A stretch of DNA of 45,488 nt from Oscillospiraceae bacterium (lineage in GTDB: Bacteria > Bacillota > Clostridia > Oscillospirales > Acutalibacteraceae), in assembly GCA_031270605.1 (NCBI GenBank), contig JAISXG010000093.1:1-45488 (forward strand), in the 5' to 3' direction. Shown here one piece after another: positions 1 through 7,726 of the stretch. Each line of letters starts with the position of its first letter. Position 1 is the stretch's first letter. The position numbers and the translations under genes were made by a program. The notes under the pieces were generated by a model that was not told where the DNA came from, ran no database searches, and worked only from the letters and a program-made list of their open reading frames with translations.

Positions 1-147
1 TCCGCAACTCTGCATTTGGCTTCACCCCAAATCCGGAATTACTTTCGTAAGTTTTCTAACTTACCAAAAAAATCTCAGGGTTCCTTTGCTTCGTCGTTGT
101 TTAATTTTCAAGGTCCAGTGAACCGCACTCCGCTCGAGTGCTTGCAT
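1..147 (-). other. 5' leader of an rRNA operon (genes lie outside the window)
   Basis: Read on the minus strand, positions 116-92 give ACCTTGAAAATTAAACAA, the conserved segment found in rRNA operon leaders and spacers of Firmicutes, which takes part in pre-rRNA processing. Two small hairpins follow downstream: GTAAGTT/AACTTAC (47-53 with 58-64) and ATTTGG/CCAAAT (14-19 with 27-32). A strong promoter sits just upstream at 148-176, so this is more likely the 16S leader than an internal spacer. No mature rRNA sequence is present in the window; the 16S gene is inferred to start left of position 1. Confidence 0.7.
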
Positions 148-176
148 ATCTTATCACAAGAGAATCGTCTTGTCAA
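148..176 (-). promoter_or_regulatory. sigma-A promoter of the rRNA operon
   Basis: The minus strand reads TTGACA (176-171), a 17-base spacer, then TAAGAT (153-148). The match is near consensus with ideal spacing and points to the rRNA leader described at 1-147. Confidence 0.75.
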
Positions 177-478
177 CACCTTTTTTTAATATTTTTTCAT
201 TTTTTTTACCCTTCCTGAAAAGCCCTCCGAAAAGCCCAATATCTTGTACAAGCAACAATTTCAAGCTACTAAACACCCGTTCCAGCAATTCCCTTGACTG
301 AATCTTGAAAATTCTTCGGCAAACTGGAAACAGATAATATATGAAAAGCTATTCTGCAAAACTCTTTCTCGGCAGCACAAAATTTTCACATGAGGCGCTT
401 TCTATTCCGGTGTTCCACGCGAAGGAATTTGCAAATTGTTCCCTTAGTACTTTGATTATTTACGGAGGAGTATATATT

Positions 479-1213
479 ATGAAAAGTAAGATAGAAATGT
501 TACATTTAAAAGAACTCTGGCAGGCAACGGTGATTCTTTTATTATGCACATTGTTTATTGTTGCCATTCCCACAGCGCCATATTCGAACTTCATACAAAA
601 CCCGCAAACAGAGCAGACACTCTCAAAAATCGGCTCAAGAGGCGACGAAGTGCGAAAAGTCCAAAATAAACTGCGGGAACTTGGATTTTATAAAGGATCT
701 GCTGACGGCATTTTCGGAACACAGACCCAATCGGCAGTAAAGGCCTTCCAGCGCAGCGTAGGTATTACGGTCGACGGTATTGCCGGCCCGAAAACACTGT
801 TATATCTCGGCTTGGGCGGCGGTTCAACCGGCAGCTCGTCCGGCGGCGGAGGCGGTTACAGCTCCAACGACCAATACCTTCTGGCAAAAATTATTGCGGC
901 CGAAGCACGCGGCGAGCCTTATTCGGGTCAGGTCGCCGTTGGCGCCGTTGTGCTCAACAGGGTAAAACACGCATCGTTCCCCGACTCAATTTCAGGCGTT
1001 GTTTATCAGGGCGGCGCATTCACGGCCGTGCGCGACAGCAACTGGAGTGTGCAGCCGGACGCGTCCTCGCAAAAAGCGGCCAAGGATGCGATCAACGGCT
1101 GGGATCCCTCGGGCGGCGCTATATACTATTATAATCCTGACAAAACCTCCAACGCATGGATTCGCACACGCCCCGTCATCACAAGAATCGGAACACATCT
1201 TTTCTGCAAATAA
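479..1213 (+). CDS. sleB: Spore cortex-lytic enzyme SleB-like (PG-binding + hydrolase_2)
   Basis: A 244-residue exported cell-wall hydrolase. A hydrophobic signal/anchor segment lies at about residues 15-32. A peptidoglycan_binding_1 domain (about 50-110, with the RGDEVRKVQNKL and DGIFGTQTQSAVKAFQ motifs) is followed by a Gly/Ser-rich linker and a SleB-type hydrolase_2 domain (about 130-244). The domain carries the IIAAEARGE motif with probable catalytic Glu142. SleB proteins are lytic transglycosylases that degrade muramic-delta-lactam-containing spore cortex during germination. The start at 479 is set by GGAGGAG at 464-470; the frame stays open upstream to 341, but without a ribosome site. 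It sits alone between the rRNA leader and serS. Other hydrolase_2 proteins (CwlJ type) lack the binding domain, so SleB is preferred. Confidence 0.88.
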   Translation: MKSKIEMLHLKELWQATVILLLCTLFIVAIPTAPYSNFIQNPQTEQTLSKIGSRGDEVRKVQNKLRELGFYKGSADGIFGTQTQSAVKAFQRSVGITVDGIAGPKTLLYLGLGGGSTGSSSGGGGGYSSNDQYLLAKIIAAEARGEPYSGQVAVGAVVLNRVKHASFPDSISGVVYQGGAFTAVRDSNWSVQPDASSQKAAKDAINGWDPSGGAIYYYNPDKTSNAWIRTRPVITRIGTHLFCK

Positions 1214-1305
1214 ACATCCGTTTAATGACAAGAACTGCCACAGGCCTTTGCACTGCGGCAGTTCTTTAAAATTTAAGCGTTTCACTATATAATAGTATAG
1301 AGAAT

Positions 1306-2589
1306 CTATTCGCCGATGAACTCCTTGCCGCCCATATACATGCGCAGCGCCTCGGGAATCAGTACCCTGCCGTCTTCCTGCAGATTATTCTCCAAGAACG
1401 CGATCAACATGCGTGGCGGAGCCACCACGGTGTTGTTGAGCGTGTGCGGAAAATAGGTTCCCCGTTCCTTGCTCTTTGCGCGGATGCCAAGCCGTCGGGC
1501 CTGCGCGTCACCCAGGTTTGAGCAGCTGCCCACCTCAAAATATTTTTGCTGGCGGGACGACCACGCCTCAACGTCCACGCTCTTCACTTTCAAATCGGCC
1601 AGATCACCCGAGCAGCACTCCAGCGTGCGCACGGGAATATCCAGGCTGCGAAAAAACGCAACCGTATAGCTATAGAGCTTTTCAAACCAAGCAGCACTTT
1701 CTTCGGGGTCGCAAACCACGATCATCTCCTGCTTTTCAAACTGATGAATGCGATAAACGCCGCGCTCTTCAATGCCGTGAGCGCCGACCTCCTTACGAAA
1801 ACAGGGCGAATAGCTGGTCAACGCCTGCGGGAGCTTTGCGGCGTCAAGAATACTGTCGGCAAACTTGCCGATCATCGAGTGTTCGCTCGTGCCGATGAGG
1901 TACAGATCCTCGCCCTCAATTTTATACATCATGTTTTCCATTTCGGCAAAGCTCATGACCCCCGTCACCACACTGCTGCGAATCATGAACGGCGGAATAT
2001 AGTAGATAAAGCCGCGGTCGATCATAAAGTCACGCGCATAGGATAAAATCGCCGAATGCAGCCGGGCAACGTCACCGCAAAGATAATAAAAGCCGTTGCC
2101 GCTGGTGACGCGCGCGGCGTCAAGGTCGATGCCGTTGAGGCGCTCCATAATATCCACATGATAGGGCACCTCGAACACGGGAACCACAGGCTCGCCGAAG
2201 CGCTCACGCTCCACATTCTCGCCGTCGTTCCTGCCGATTGGGACACTCTCGTCAATGATGTTGGGAATCACCAGCATTCTGCTGCGGATCTCTCCGTCCA
2301 GAACGCCGATTTTTTCTTCAAGCGCCGCAAGTTCGCCGGCCATTGCGGTCACGCTGGACTTTGCCGCTTCAGCCTCCTCTTTTTTGCCCTGCGCCATCAT
2401 TGCGCCGATTTGTTTGCTGATGGTGTTTCTTTTGTTGCGCAGCTCGTCGCAACGCCCCTTTGCCTCACGGATTTCCACGTCGAGGGCAAACACCTCGTCC
2501 ACAAGCGCCTCTTTTTGATGCTGGAATTTTTTTCTGATGTTCTCTTTCACCTTTTCAGGATTTTCTCTGATAAGCCTGATATCAAGCAT
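1306..2589 (-). CDS. serS: Serine--tRNA ligase
   Basis: Class II seryl-tRNA synthetase of 427 residues, the usual bacterial length; it charges tRNA-Ser and tRNA-Sec. The N-terminal coiled-coil tRNA-binding arm spans about residues 1-110 (MLDIRLIRENPEKVKENI start, heptad-rich). The catalytic core follows with motif 2 (CFRKEVGAHGIEERGVYRIHQFEKQE region) and motif 3 (HTLNNTVVAPPRMLIAFLENN region, ending in the class II Arg). Several positions differ from the commonest bacterial serS, but the order and all class II motifs are intact. The gene is monocistronic behind a T-box leader, so expression should rise when uncharged tRNA-Ser accumulates. Confidence 0.95.
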   Translation of the reverse strand: MLDIRLIRENPEKVKENIRKKFQHQKEALVDEVFALDVEIREAKGRCDELRNKRNTISKQIGAMMAQGKKEEAEAAKSSVTAMAGELAALEEKIGVLDGEIRSRMLVIPNIIDESVPIGRNDGENVERERFGEPVVPVFEVPYHVDIMERLNGIDLDAARVTSGNGFYYLCGDVARLHSAILSYARDFMIDRGFIYYIPPFMIRSSVVTGVMSFAEMENMMYKIEGEDLYLIGTSEHSMIGKFADSILDAAKLPQALTSYSPCFRKEVGAHGIEERGVYRIHQFEKQEMIVVCDPEESAAWFEKLYSYTVAFFRSLDIPVRTLECCSGDLADLKVKSVDVEAWSSRQQKYFEVGSCSNLGDAQARRLGIRAKSKERGTYFPHTLNNTVVAPPRMLIAFLENNLQEDGRVLIPEALRMYMGGKEFIGE

Positions 2590-2621
2590 AGTGGTTTCCT
2601 CCGAATATTATAATTTTTTAC

Positions 2622-2845
2622 AAAATAAAAAAAGCCCCCGAACCCACACAAACCATGGGACGGAAAGCTCCGCGGTGCCACCCAAATTGCCGAAAGAACT
2701 CCGGCCGCTCTTTTTGCGCTGTAAAGGGCGCACCCTTCGGCTCGTCGCCGGCAGCTCCGAAAGTGGAACGGCCCTGCCCCCGCCGGTTCACACCGCCCAC
2801 CGGCTCTCTTTTTGCGGTTTCAGGCCTTAGCTTTCATCATAGCTG
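2622..2845 (-). promoter_or_regulatory. T-box riboswitch controlling serS
   Basis: On the minus strand the leader contains the T-box signature GGGTGGCACCGCG (2683-2671). It is followed by a terminator: GC-rich arms around 2672-2631, then TTTTTTT at about 2631-2625. Upstream, an AGAGAGCCGGTGGGCGG-type Stem I begin (about 2808) and a Stem I return strand can be seen. The return strand holds TTCCAC, so UCC at 2767-2765 is a good serine specifier codon. Uncharged tRNA-Ser would pair with the T-box bulge and prevent termination upstream of serS. Confidence 0.93.
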
Positions 2846-2852
2846 TTTATAT

Positions 2853-2881
2853 ATTATATACGGTTGAAAAGAGTTTTACAA
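2853..2881 (-). promoter_or_regulatory. Promoter of the serS T-box transcript
   Basis: The minus strand reads TTGTAA (2881-2876), 17 bases, then a perfect TATAAT (2858-2853). It lies immediately upstream of the T-box Stem I. Confidence 0.65.
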
Positions 2882-3038
2882 GAAAAAACAAAAAAATTTT
2901 GAAAAAATCAAAGGATTCCCTTATGCGTTCAACGCTCTCGCTAAAGAGATGCTTATAATTTTGTGCAAATTGCATGTTCATATCTCCAAAACGCAAAGTT
3001 TTCGCAACATATATTACAAAATTGTAACCTGTTTCATC

Positions 3039-3067
3039 TTGACAATGGGAAAAGTTGGTTTTATAAT
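3039..3067 (+). promoter_or_regulatory. Consensus sigma-A promoter of the secreted Ig-like protein gene
   Basis: Perfect TTGACA (3039-3044), 17-base spacer, perfect TATAAT (3062-3067). Transcription should begin near 3074, about 50 bases before the start codon at 3123. Confidence 0.85.
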
Positions 3068-3122
3068 AATAAAGGATTGCTTTTGAAATTCAAAATGTAA
3101 AATTTGAGGAGGCAAATGGCAA

Positions 3123-4346
3123 ATGAAACAAAAAAACATGAAACACATCGCAACACTCCTTGTAACGATCCTGCTCCTTCTTCCCTTCACATTGGGTGCC
3201 ACCGTTTTTGCGGCAGACGAAGGCGCCATTGCCGTAGGTGAAACCAAAGAAATCACGGTTGACACACAGGACGATCTCGCAATTCTCACCTTTATCCCTG
3301 AAGAATCCGGCTATTATCTGCTTTCATCAAACGGCATTGATTGCGACCCCATAGTTGTGATGTTTGATGAAAATGATATCTATCTAAAAGAAGCAGATGA
3401 TAGCGCAAACGGCTCGAATTTTGAACTTCTCTATTATTTTCAAGAGGGAAAAACATATTCATTTGAAATCTCCGATTATGACTTGATGTATTATTGGGAA
3501 ACCCCGCCCGCTGTTACCAGTGCCACTTTTTCCGTCAGCCTTGAATTTTTAGGCGAGTTGGAATCCGTTACCATGATAACCCCGCCTGAAAAAACAACAT
3601 ACATTTACGGCATTGGTGCTTTCAGTTATGAAGACATTGTTCAAGAATACTTCAACAGAACGCCGGAAGACCTTCTGAATGACCCTTCGGTTCCTGAATA
3701 TATCAAAGAAGAGGTTCTCAGTTATCAGAACGGTGTTCTTTATTTTAGATCTTACGGAATTGAAGTTGAGGCTGTTTTCTCAAGTGGAGAAACAAAAACA
3801 TACACAAACTATGGCTATATCGCCGCAGAACCGAAAGAACCCATTGCAATCGGGCAGAACACCCTCGTGCTCACGCTTGACAACTGTATTACAATAGAAA
3901 CAGAGGTCACCGTGATTGAAAACCCGGTTGAGAGCATTGAAATCATCTATATGCCGGATCTCGGCCCCATTTACGTTGACTGGATTGACCTCGGGCTTGG
4001 CAACGAAGCTCTTGAAAAATATTTCACCGAAATCCCGCCCGATGGCACACAGATTCAAATCAACTACACAGACGGCACCTCAAAGGTGGTCACGGCTGAC
4101 CGTTATGCAGACCTGTATGATGTTGACGGCTACCCGATATACGTTGATCTCGACTATGCTCAAACAACAGACGATACCCTTGTGTTCACCCTTGAATATC
4201 TTGGCCATACCACATCCTATTCCGTCGCATATTCCTTCAGCAGCAGTCTTGACCGTGTGCTTTCTATCTTTACCCGCATTGCTGAAATTTTCAATATGGT
4301 CTTTTCTATCATAGAGCGGCTTACGGGCTTCTCACTGTATTATTAA
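3123..4346 (+). CDS. Secreted protein with Ig-like repeats and a C-terminal helix
   Basis: 407 residues of unknown function. There is a clear signal peptide (KHIATLLVTILLLLPFTLG, probable cleavage near residues 30-31 after TVFA). The rest looks like three beta-rich units: a first domain at about 31-145, then two modules of the bacterial Ig-like group that opens with a phrase like ESVTMITPPEKTTYIYG and ends in a TVIENPVESIEI-type link. The last 35 residues form a predicted hydrophobic/amphipathic helix (SSLDRVLSIFTRIAEIFNMV region). There is no dockerin, sortase motif or catalytic motif. GAGGAGG at 3106-3112 fixes the start, and a consensus promoter lies just upstream. A surface or binding role is inferred only from the domain type. 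Confidence 0.75.
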   Translation: MKQKNMKHIATLLVTILLLLPFTLGATVFAADEGAIAVGETKEITVDTQDDLAILTFIPEESGYYLLSSNGIDCDPIVVMFDENDIYLKEADDSANGSNFELLYYFQEGKTYSFEISDYDLMYYWETPPAVTSATFSVSLEFLGELESVTMITPPEKTTYIYGIGAFSYEDIVQEYFNRTPEDLLNDPSVPEYIKEEVLSYQNGVLYFRSYGIEVEAVFSSGETKTYTNYGYIAAEPKEPIAIGQNTLVLTLDNCITIETEVTVIENPVESIEIIYMPDLGPIYVDWIDLGLGNEALEKYFTEIPPDGTQIQINYTDGTSKVVTADRYADLYDVDGYPIYVDLDYAQTTDDTLVFTLEYLGHTTSYSVAYSFSSSLDRVLSIFTRIAEIFNMVFSIIERLTGFSLYY

Positions 4347-4369
4347 CAGCCACGCTCGCGAAAGTTGGT

Positions 4370-4415
4370 GACAGGGGTCTTTTGATTCCGCACTCTGCGG
4401 AATCTCTGCCCTTTT
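4370..4415 (+). terminator. Intrinsic terminator after the Ig-like protein gene
   Basis: GATTCCGC (4384-4391) pairs perfectly with GCGGAATC (4397-4404) around a 5-base loop. Flanking AGGGG and CCCT can extend the stem, and CTTTTTA follows. The T-run touches the start codon of cca at 4417. Confidence 0.6.
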
Positions 4416-4416
4416 T

Positions 4417-5712
4417 ATGAATCAAGCATTTATTCTCCTCCCAGATGATGTTTCTTTCATCCTTTCCACATTATCAGTTCACGGGCACACCGCTTACATT
4501 GTAGGCGGCTGTGTCCGTGACTGCGTTATGCAAAAAACGCCCGAAGACTGGGACATTTGCACCTCGGCAAAACCGCAGGAAACCAAAGAGGCTTTCTCGG
4601 ATTTTCGCACAATCGACACCGGGCTTTCCCATGGCACAGTCACCGTAATTGTGCGGAAAAAGCCTTATGAAATCACGACCTACCGCATAGACGGCGACTA
4701 CCAAGACAATCGCCGCCCCGAGCGGGTGACCTTTATTTCTGACCTTGCAAAGGACCTCAGCCGCCGCGACTTTACCGTCAACGCGATGGCATATAACGAG
4801 TCACAGGGTTTGGTTGACCTGTTCGGGGGCATGCGGGACATTGAGAACCGCCGCATCCGCACTGTCGGCGATGCAGGCGAGCGGTTTCTCGAGGACGCGT
4901 TGCGGATCCTGCGGGCGCTGCGGTTTGCTTCAACTCTGGGGTTTGCCATCGATCCCGCCACCGCCCGCGCCATTCATGAAAATAAAAGCCTGCTGCAAAC
5001 AATTGCAAAAGAGCGCATTCAGGCAGAATTCTCAAAGCTTCTCGTTGCCCCGGGCGCCCACACGGTGCTGCGCGAATTTTATGATGTCTTTTTTGAGATC
5101 ATTCCCGGGCTGCCCTCCGATGCCGGCCTTTTCAATCAGAACTTTCATGCGATCGCTTGCGCCAAACACGATTTGGAGGTTCGTCTTGCGCTTTTGCTTT
5201 ATAATATTGCGGAATTGAATGCTGAAAAAACCGATTTTCCCGCAGAACGCAGCGCTGAAATCGCAAAAACCGTGTTAAAAAGCTTGCGGTATGAAAACAA
5301 AGTTGTTTCCACAGTCGCCACTCTGATTCTCCATCACGATACCCCCATCGCCCCCACAGGCGCCTGCGTCAAAAAATGGCTGCATACGCTTGGCGAAACA
5401 CGCTTCAAAAAACTGCTGCTTGTCCGCCGGGCGCTTTCTTCTTCTCCCAAAAACGAAAATCTTTTGGAAGAGCTTGCGCAAACCGAGCAATGCATGCAAG
5501 AAATTTTAAATAAAAACGACTGCTTCTCCCTGCAAACCCTTGCCATCGGCGGCAACGACCTGCTTGCTTTGGGACTGGCCGGAAAAGACGTGGGAAACAT
5601 GCTCGATCACCTGCTGGAACTGGTAATTGCTGAAAAAATCCCGAATAAAGAAGAAAAACTTTTAAAAACTGCGGTTGAAATTCTAAATAGAACAAATAAA
5701 TCAAAAAAATAG
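4417..5712 (+). CDS. cca: CCA tRNA nucleotidyltransferase
   Basis: 431-residue class II nucleotidyltransferase that adds or repairs the 3' CCA of tRNAs. The head domain has YIVGGCVRD (about 27-35) and the metal-binding EDWDIC motif with Asp44 and Asp46. Next come the SRRDFTVNAMAYN motif, the LEDALRILRALRFAS segment that recognises bases, and a helical C-terminal tRNA-binding part ending in an NKEEKLLKTAVEIL-like helix. There is no HD phosphohydrolase signature. The start fits family N-termini (a short leader before the GGCVRD motif). No Shine-Dalgarno is visible: the preceding bases are the T-run of the upstream terminator, so translation initiation may be weak or the start may lie elsewhere. 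Confidence 0.92.
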   Translation: MNQAFILLPDDVSFILSTLSVHGHTAYIVGGCVRDCVMQKTPEDWDICTSAKPQETKEAFSDFRTIDTGLSHGTVTVIVRKKPYEITTYRIDGDYQDNRRPERVTFISDLAKDLSRRDFTVNAMAYNESQGLVDLFGGMRDIENRRIRTVGDAGERFLEDALRILRALRFASTLGFAIDPATARAIHENKSLLQTIAKERIQAEFSKLLVAPGAHTVLREFYDVFFEIIPGLPSDAGLFNQNFHAIACAKHDLEVRLALLLYNIAELNAEKTDFPAERSAEIAKTVLKSLRYENKVVSTVATLILHHDTPIAPTGACVKKWLHTLGETRFKKLLLVRRALSSSPKNENLLEELAQTEQCMQEILNKNDCFSLQTLAIGGNDLLALGLAGKDVGNMLDHLLELVIAEKIPNKEEKLLKTAVEILNRTNKSKK

Positions 5713-6326
5713 TGCTATAATGGGATGTAAAACTGAAAGTACTGTTATAAAAAAAGGCGTTTTGCTTTGTGGTTCGACAATTTTCTACAACTTCTTCTAA
5801 TCTTTCGACTGACGAAAATGTCCGCATTGGCAAAATTTGCAGTTTTTTATAAAGTCGAGCGGTGCTTTCAAGGTATTTACCGATTGACCATGCTCAACCA
5901 TGGGCGAGAATCTTTTGCCAGATTGTCTGGTGCTGCCCGCACAAACGGAACGTCGGCCTTTTGAGCAGAAAAAGGCAGGCGCTCCGCGCAAGGCGAGGTT
6001 GGTGCGCTTTTGCGGCGCAAACAAACCAAAAGTGGGAATTACAGAAACCAAACCCAAAACAATGCGAAGAATTTGCTTTGCTTTTTGCATTGCACCCGTG
6101 CTTATCGTGCATCTGCTCATGCGCCGCGGCCGGGTACACACGGCGGTGCGAAAATCCCTTGCAAAAATATGGTTGTTTTGTTTGCCGTTCTGTGAAACCT
6201 TAGCAGACGCCATCTGAGGTTTTCATTTGAATCGTCTTGAAAATTTCAGGCATTATGATGGCAAAACTCTTTGCTCTGGCGCAAGCAATCCGGGAGATCG
6301 GTGCTTACCTAGTAAGGAGAAAGTGA
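5713..6326 (+). other. 614-base stretch without a convincing gene
   Basis: Open frames exist on both strands (for example 5900-6217 plus and 5797-6213 minus), but neither has a ribosome site, a recognisable family or a typical composition. A TGCTATAAT-like extended -10 lies at about 5713-5721. AAGGAGAAAG just before 6327 belongs to the next gene. I recognise no structured RNA here. A dispersed repeat or a decayed gene is possible. Confidence 0.4.
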
Positions 6327-7082
6327 ATGTTGAAAATCTTAGCGATTGGGAACAGTTTTTCAGAGGATGCCACAGCTTACCTTCATGACATTGCGGCGCT
6401 GGACGGCAAAGAAGCAAAAGTCGTGAACCTGACGATCGGGGCATGTTCGCTTGAAACACATTGGAAGAATGTGCTTGCAGACAAGGCGGATTACGATTAT
6501 CAGCTCAACGGCAATGTCGAAACAGGCAGAAAAGTATCTCTCTATGAAGCGCTCACTGAAGAGGATTGGGACGTTGTAACTTTTCAGCAGGCCAGCCGTG
6601 ACAGCGGTATTGATACCTCCTACTACCCCTTTATCAAGAGCTTGTCTACTTATGTAAAAAAATATGCGCCCCATGCCCAGCAGTACATGCATCAGACCTG
6701 GGCCTATGAAAAGGACTCCACGCACGACGGTTTTGCCAATTATGGCAGCGACCAGGCAACCATGCAGCGGCAAATCAACATGGCCGTGCTGGGCGCCGCC
6801 CGCAACATCAAAGCAAAAATCATTCCCTGCGGCGAAATTTTCGCGCTTTTGCGCGCTCTGCCGGGTTTTGATTATGCAAACGGCGGTCAAACGCTTTGCC
6901 GTGACAGCTCCCACGCTCACCCGGTTTATGGCAGATATGCGCTTGCCGCAACGTGGTATGAAGTTTTGTTCGGCGGCAATATTCTTGAAAACAGCTTCCT
7001 GCCCCCGCAGGCAGACGAGACTGTGAAACCCGAGTTGATTCAAAGCATAAAAGAAATTGTGCACACCACAATTACAAAATGA
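6327..7082 (+). CDS. DUF4886 SGNH/GDSL-hydrolase-like protein
   Basis: 251 residues matching the DUF4886 group, distant relatives of SGNH hydrolases. The nucleophile block is ILAIGNSFSED near the N-terminus (Ser10 probable). Further on are VVTFQQASRDSG, the block with YMHQTWAYE, and the C-terminal Asp193/His196 block DSSHAHPVYGRYALA. Family members often sit in carbohydrate-degradation loci and are presumed esterases, but substrates are mostly unknown. No signal peptide is present, so it is probably cytoplasmic. AAGGAGAAAG 5 bases upstream sets the start. It ends 8 bases before a strong terminator, suggesting a single-gene unit. Confidence 0.82.
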   Translation: MLKILAIGNSFSEDATAYLHDIAALDGKEAKVVNLTIGACSLETHWKNVLADKADYDYQLNGNVETGRKVSLYEALTEEDWDVVTFQQASRDSGIDTSYYPFIKSLSTYVKKYAPHAQQYMHQTWAYEKDSTHDGFANYGSDQATMQRQINMAVLGAARNIKAKIIPCGEIFALLRALPGFDYANGGQTLCRDSSHAHPVYGRYALAATWYEVLFGGNILENSFLPPQADETVKPELIQSIKEIVHTTITK

Positions 7083-7089
7083 ACCAACC

Positions 7090-7131
7090 AAAACTCTTCA
7101 TATGCATGCAAAACGCATATGAGGAGTTTTT
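7090..7131 (+). terminator. Terminator of the DUF4886 gene
   Basis: AAACTCTTCATATGC pairs with GCATATGAGGAGTTT (one T-G wobble) around a 9-base loop, followed by TTTTTG. Confidence 0.85.
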
Positions 7132-7170
7132 GCTTTTTGAACGCATCCTTCTATAAGCCCGTTCATGCAT

Positions 7171-7208
7171 AAAGAACCGAAAGCGTCGCACGGCGCTCTC
7201 GGTTCTTT
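7171..7208. terminator. Hairpin between convergent genes
   Basis: AAAGAACCGA-A-AGCG (7171-7185) pairs with CGCT-C-TCGGTTCTTT (7194-7208). It lies between the end of the DUF4886 gene and the end of the minus-strand small gene. The T content after the stem is modest on both strands, so terminator function is probable but not certain. Confidence 0.5.
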
Positions 7209-7234
7209 CATTTTCTAATCAATGCCGCAATCCG

Positions 7235-7459
7235 TTAACTCTGGGTCTCTTCCAGAGCAAACTCCTTGCTGTCATATTTTGGCAGCACCGGCGCTTTTTT
7301 CGGTTCACGCTTTAACGGGTCATATATAAATTTTTTGCAGCTCGAATCCGCCAGACGGATTCCTTTTTTTTCACAAAGAATCTCGCCCTCCACCGCGCAG
7401 GCCCTGCCATGCGCGCAATAAGAGCAAGAGGGCTCGTGCTTCAATTTGTTTTTTCGCAT
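7235..7459 (-). CDS. Small conserved Cys-rich clostridial protein
   Basis: 74 residues, starting MRKNKLKHEPSCSYCAHG. Four Cys are arranged as CSYCAHGRAC...ILCEKKGIR...SSCKKFIYDPLK, resembling small clostridial proteins of unknown function with a possible metal-binding knuckle and a basic, then acidic tail. The frame is open upstream, but GGGGAGG about 6-12 bases before 7459 on the minus strand favours this start. It stands downstream of ylbJ on the same strand, separated by a structured spacer. No function can be assigned. Confidence 0.7.
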   Translation of the reverse strand: MRKNKLKHEPSCSYCAHGRACAVEGEILCEKKGIRLADSSCKKFIYDPLKREPKKAPVLPKYDSKEFALEETQS

Positions 7460-7584
7460 CGTCAAACCTCCCCTGTTCGCCCTTCGCCCATCGGGCAAAT
7501 CCACAACTACGGCATCAAAGAGTGAATACAACACCCGAACCTGTCACAGCTTTAAACGCAAAAATCTAAACCTAGTACCGAATC

Positions 7585-7675
7585 AAGAATGCGGTGGCGC
7601 GGGCGAAGCCCTGACGGACAGGATTTCAGCCCCGTCAGCATTCTTTCAATGCTTCAAAATCCTTGATTTTGAAGC
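7585..7675. other. Structured spacer: nested inverted repeats downstream of ylbJ
   Basis: AAGAATG (7585-7591) pairs with CATTCTT (7639-7645). Directly inside, CTGACGG (7611-7617) pairs with CCGTCAG (7632-7638), leaving GGC-GAA-GCC as a side hairpin. Next to this is a perfect 11-base stem GCTTCAAAATC/GATTTTGAAGC (7651-7661 with 7665-7675, loop of 3). There is no run of T on either side typical of a terminator. Confidence 0.5.
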
Positions 7676-7726
7676 TATTATACCACATTCAAAAACCTTG
7701 CGCAAGAAAAAACGCCGTTTCGCCCA

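Noticed and set aside
5797-6213. Open frame of 138 codons on the minus strand
   Set aside because: No ribosome site, no recognisable family, and an equally long frame lies on the opposite strand; described as a gap instead.
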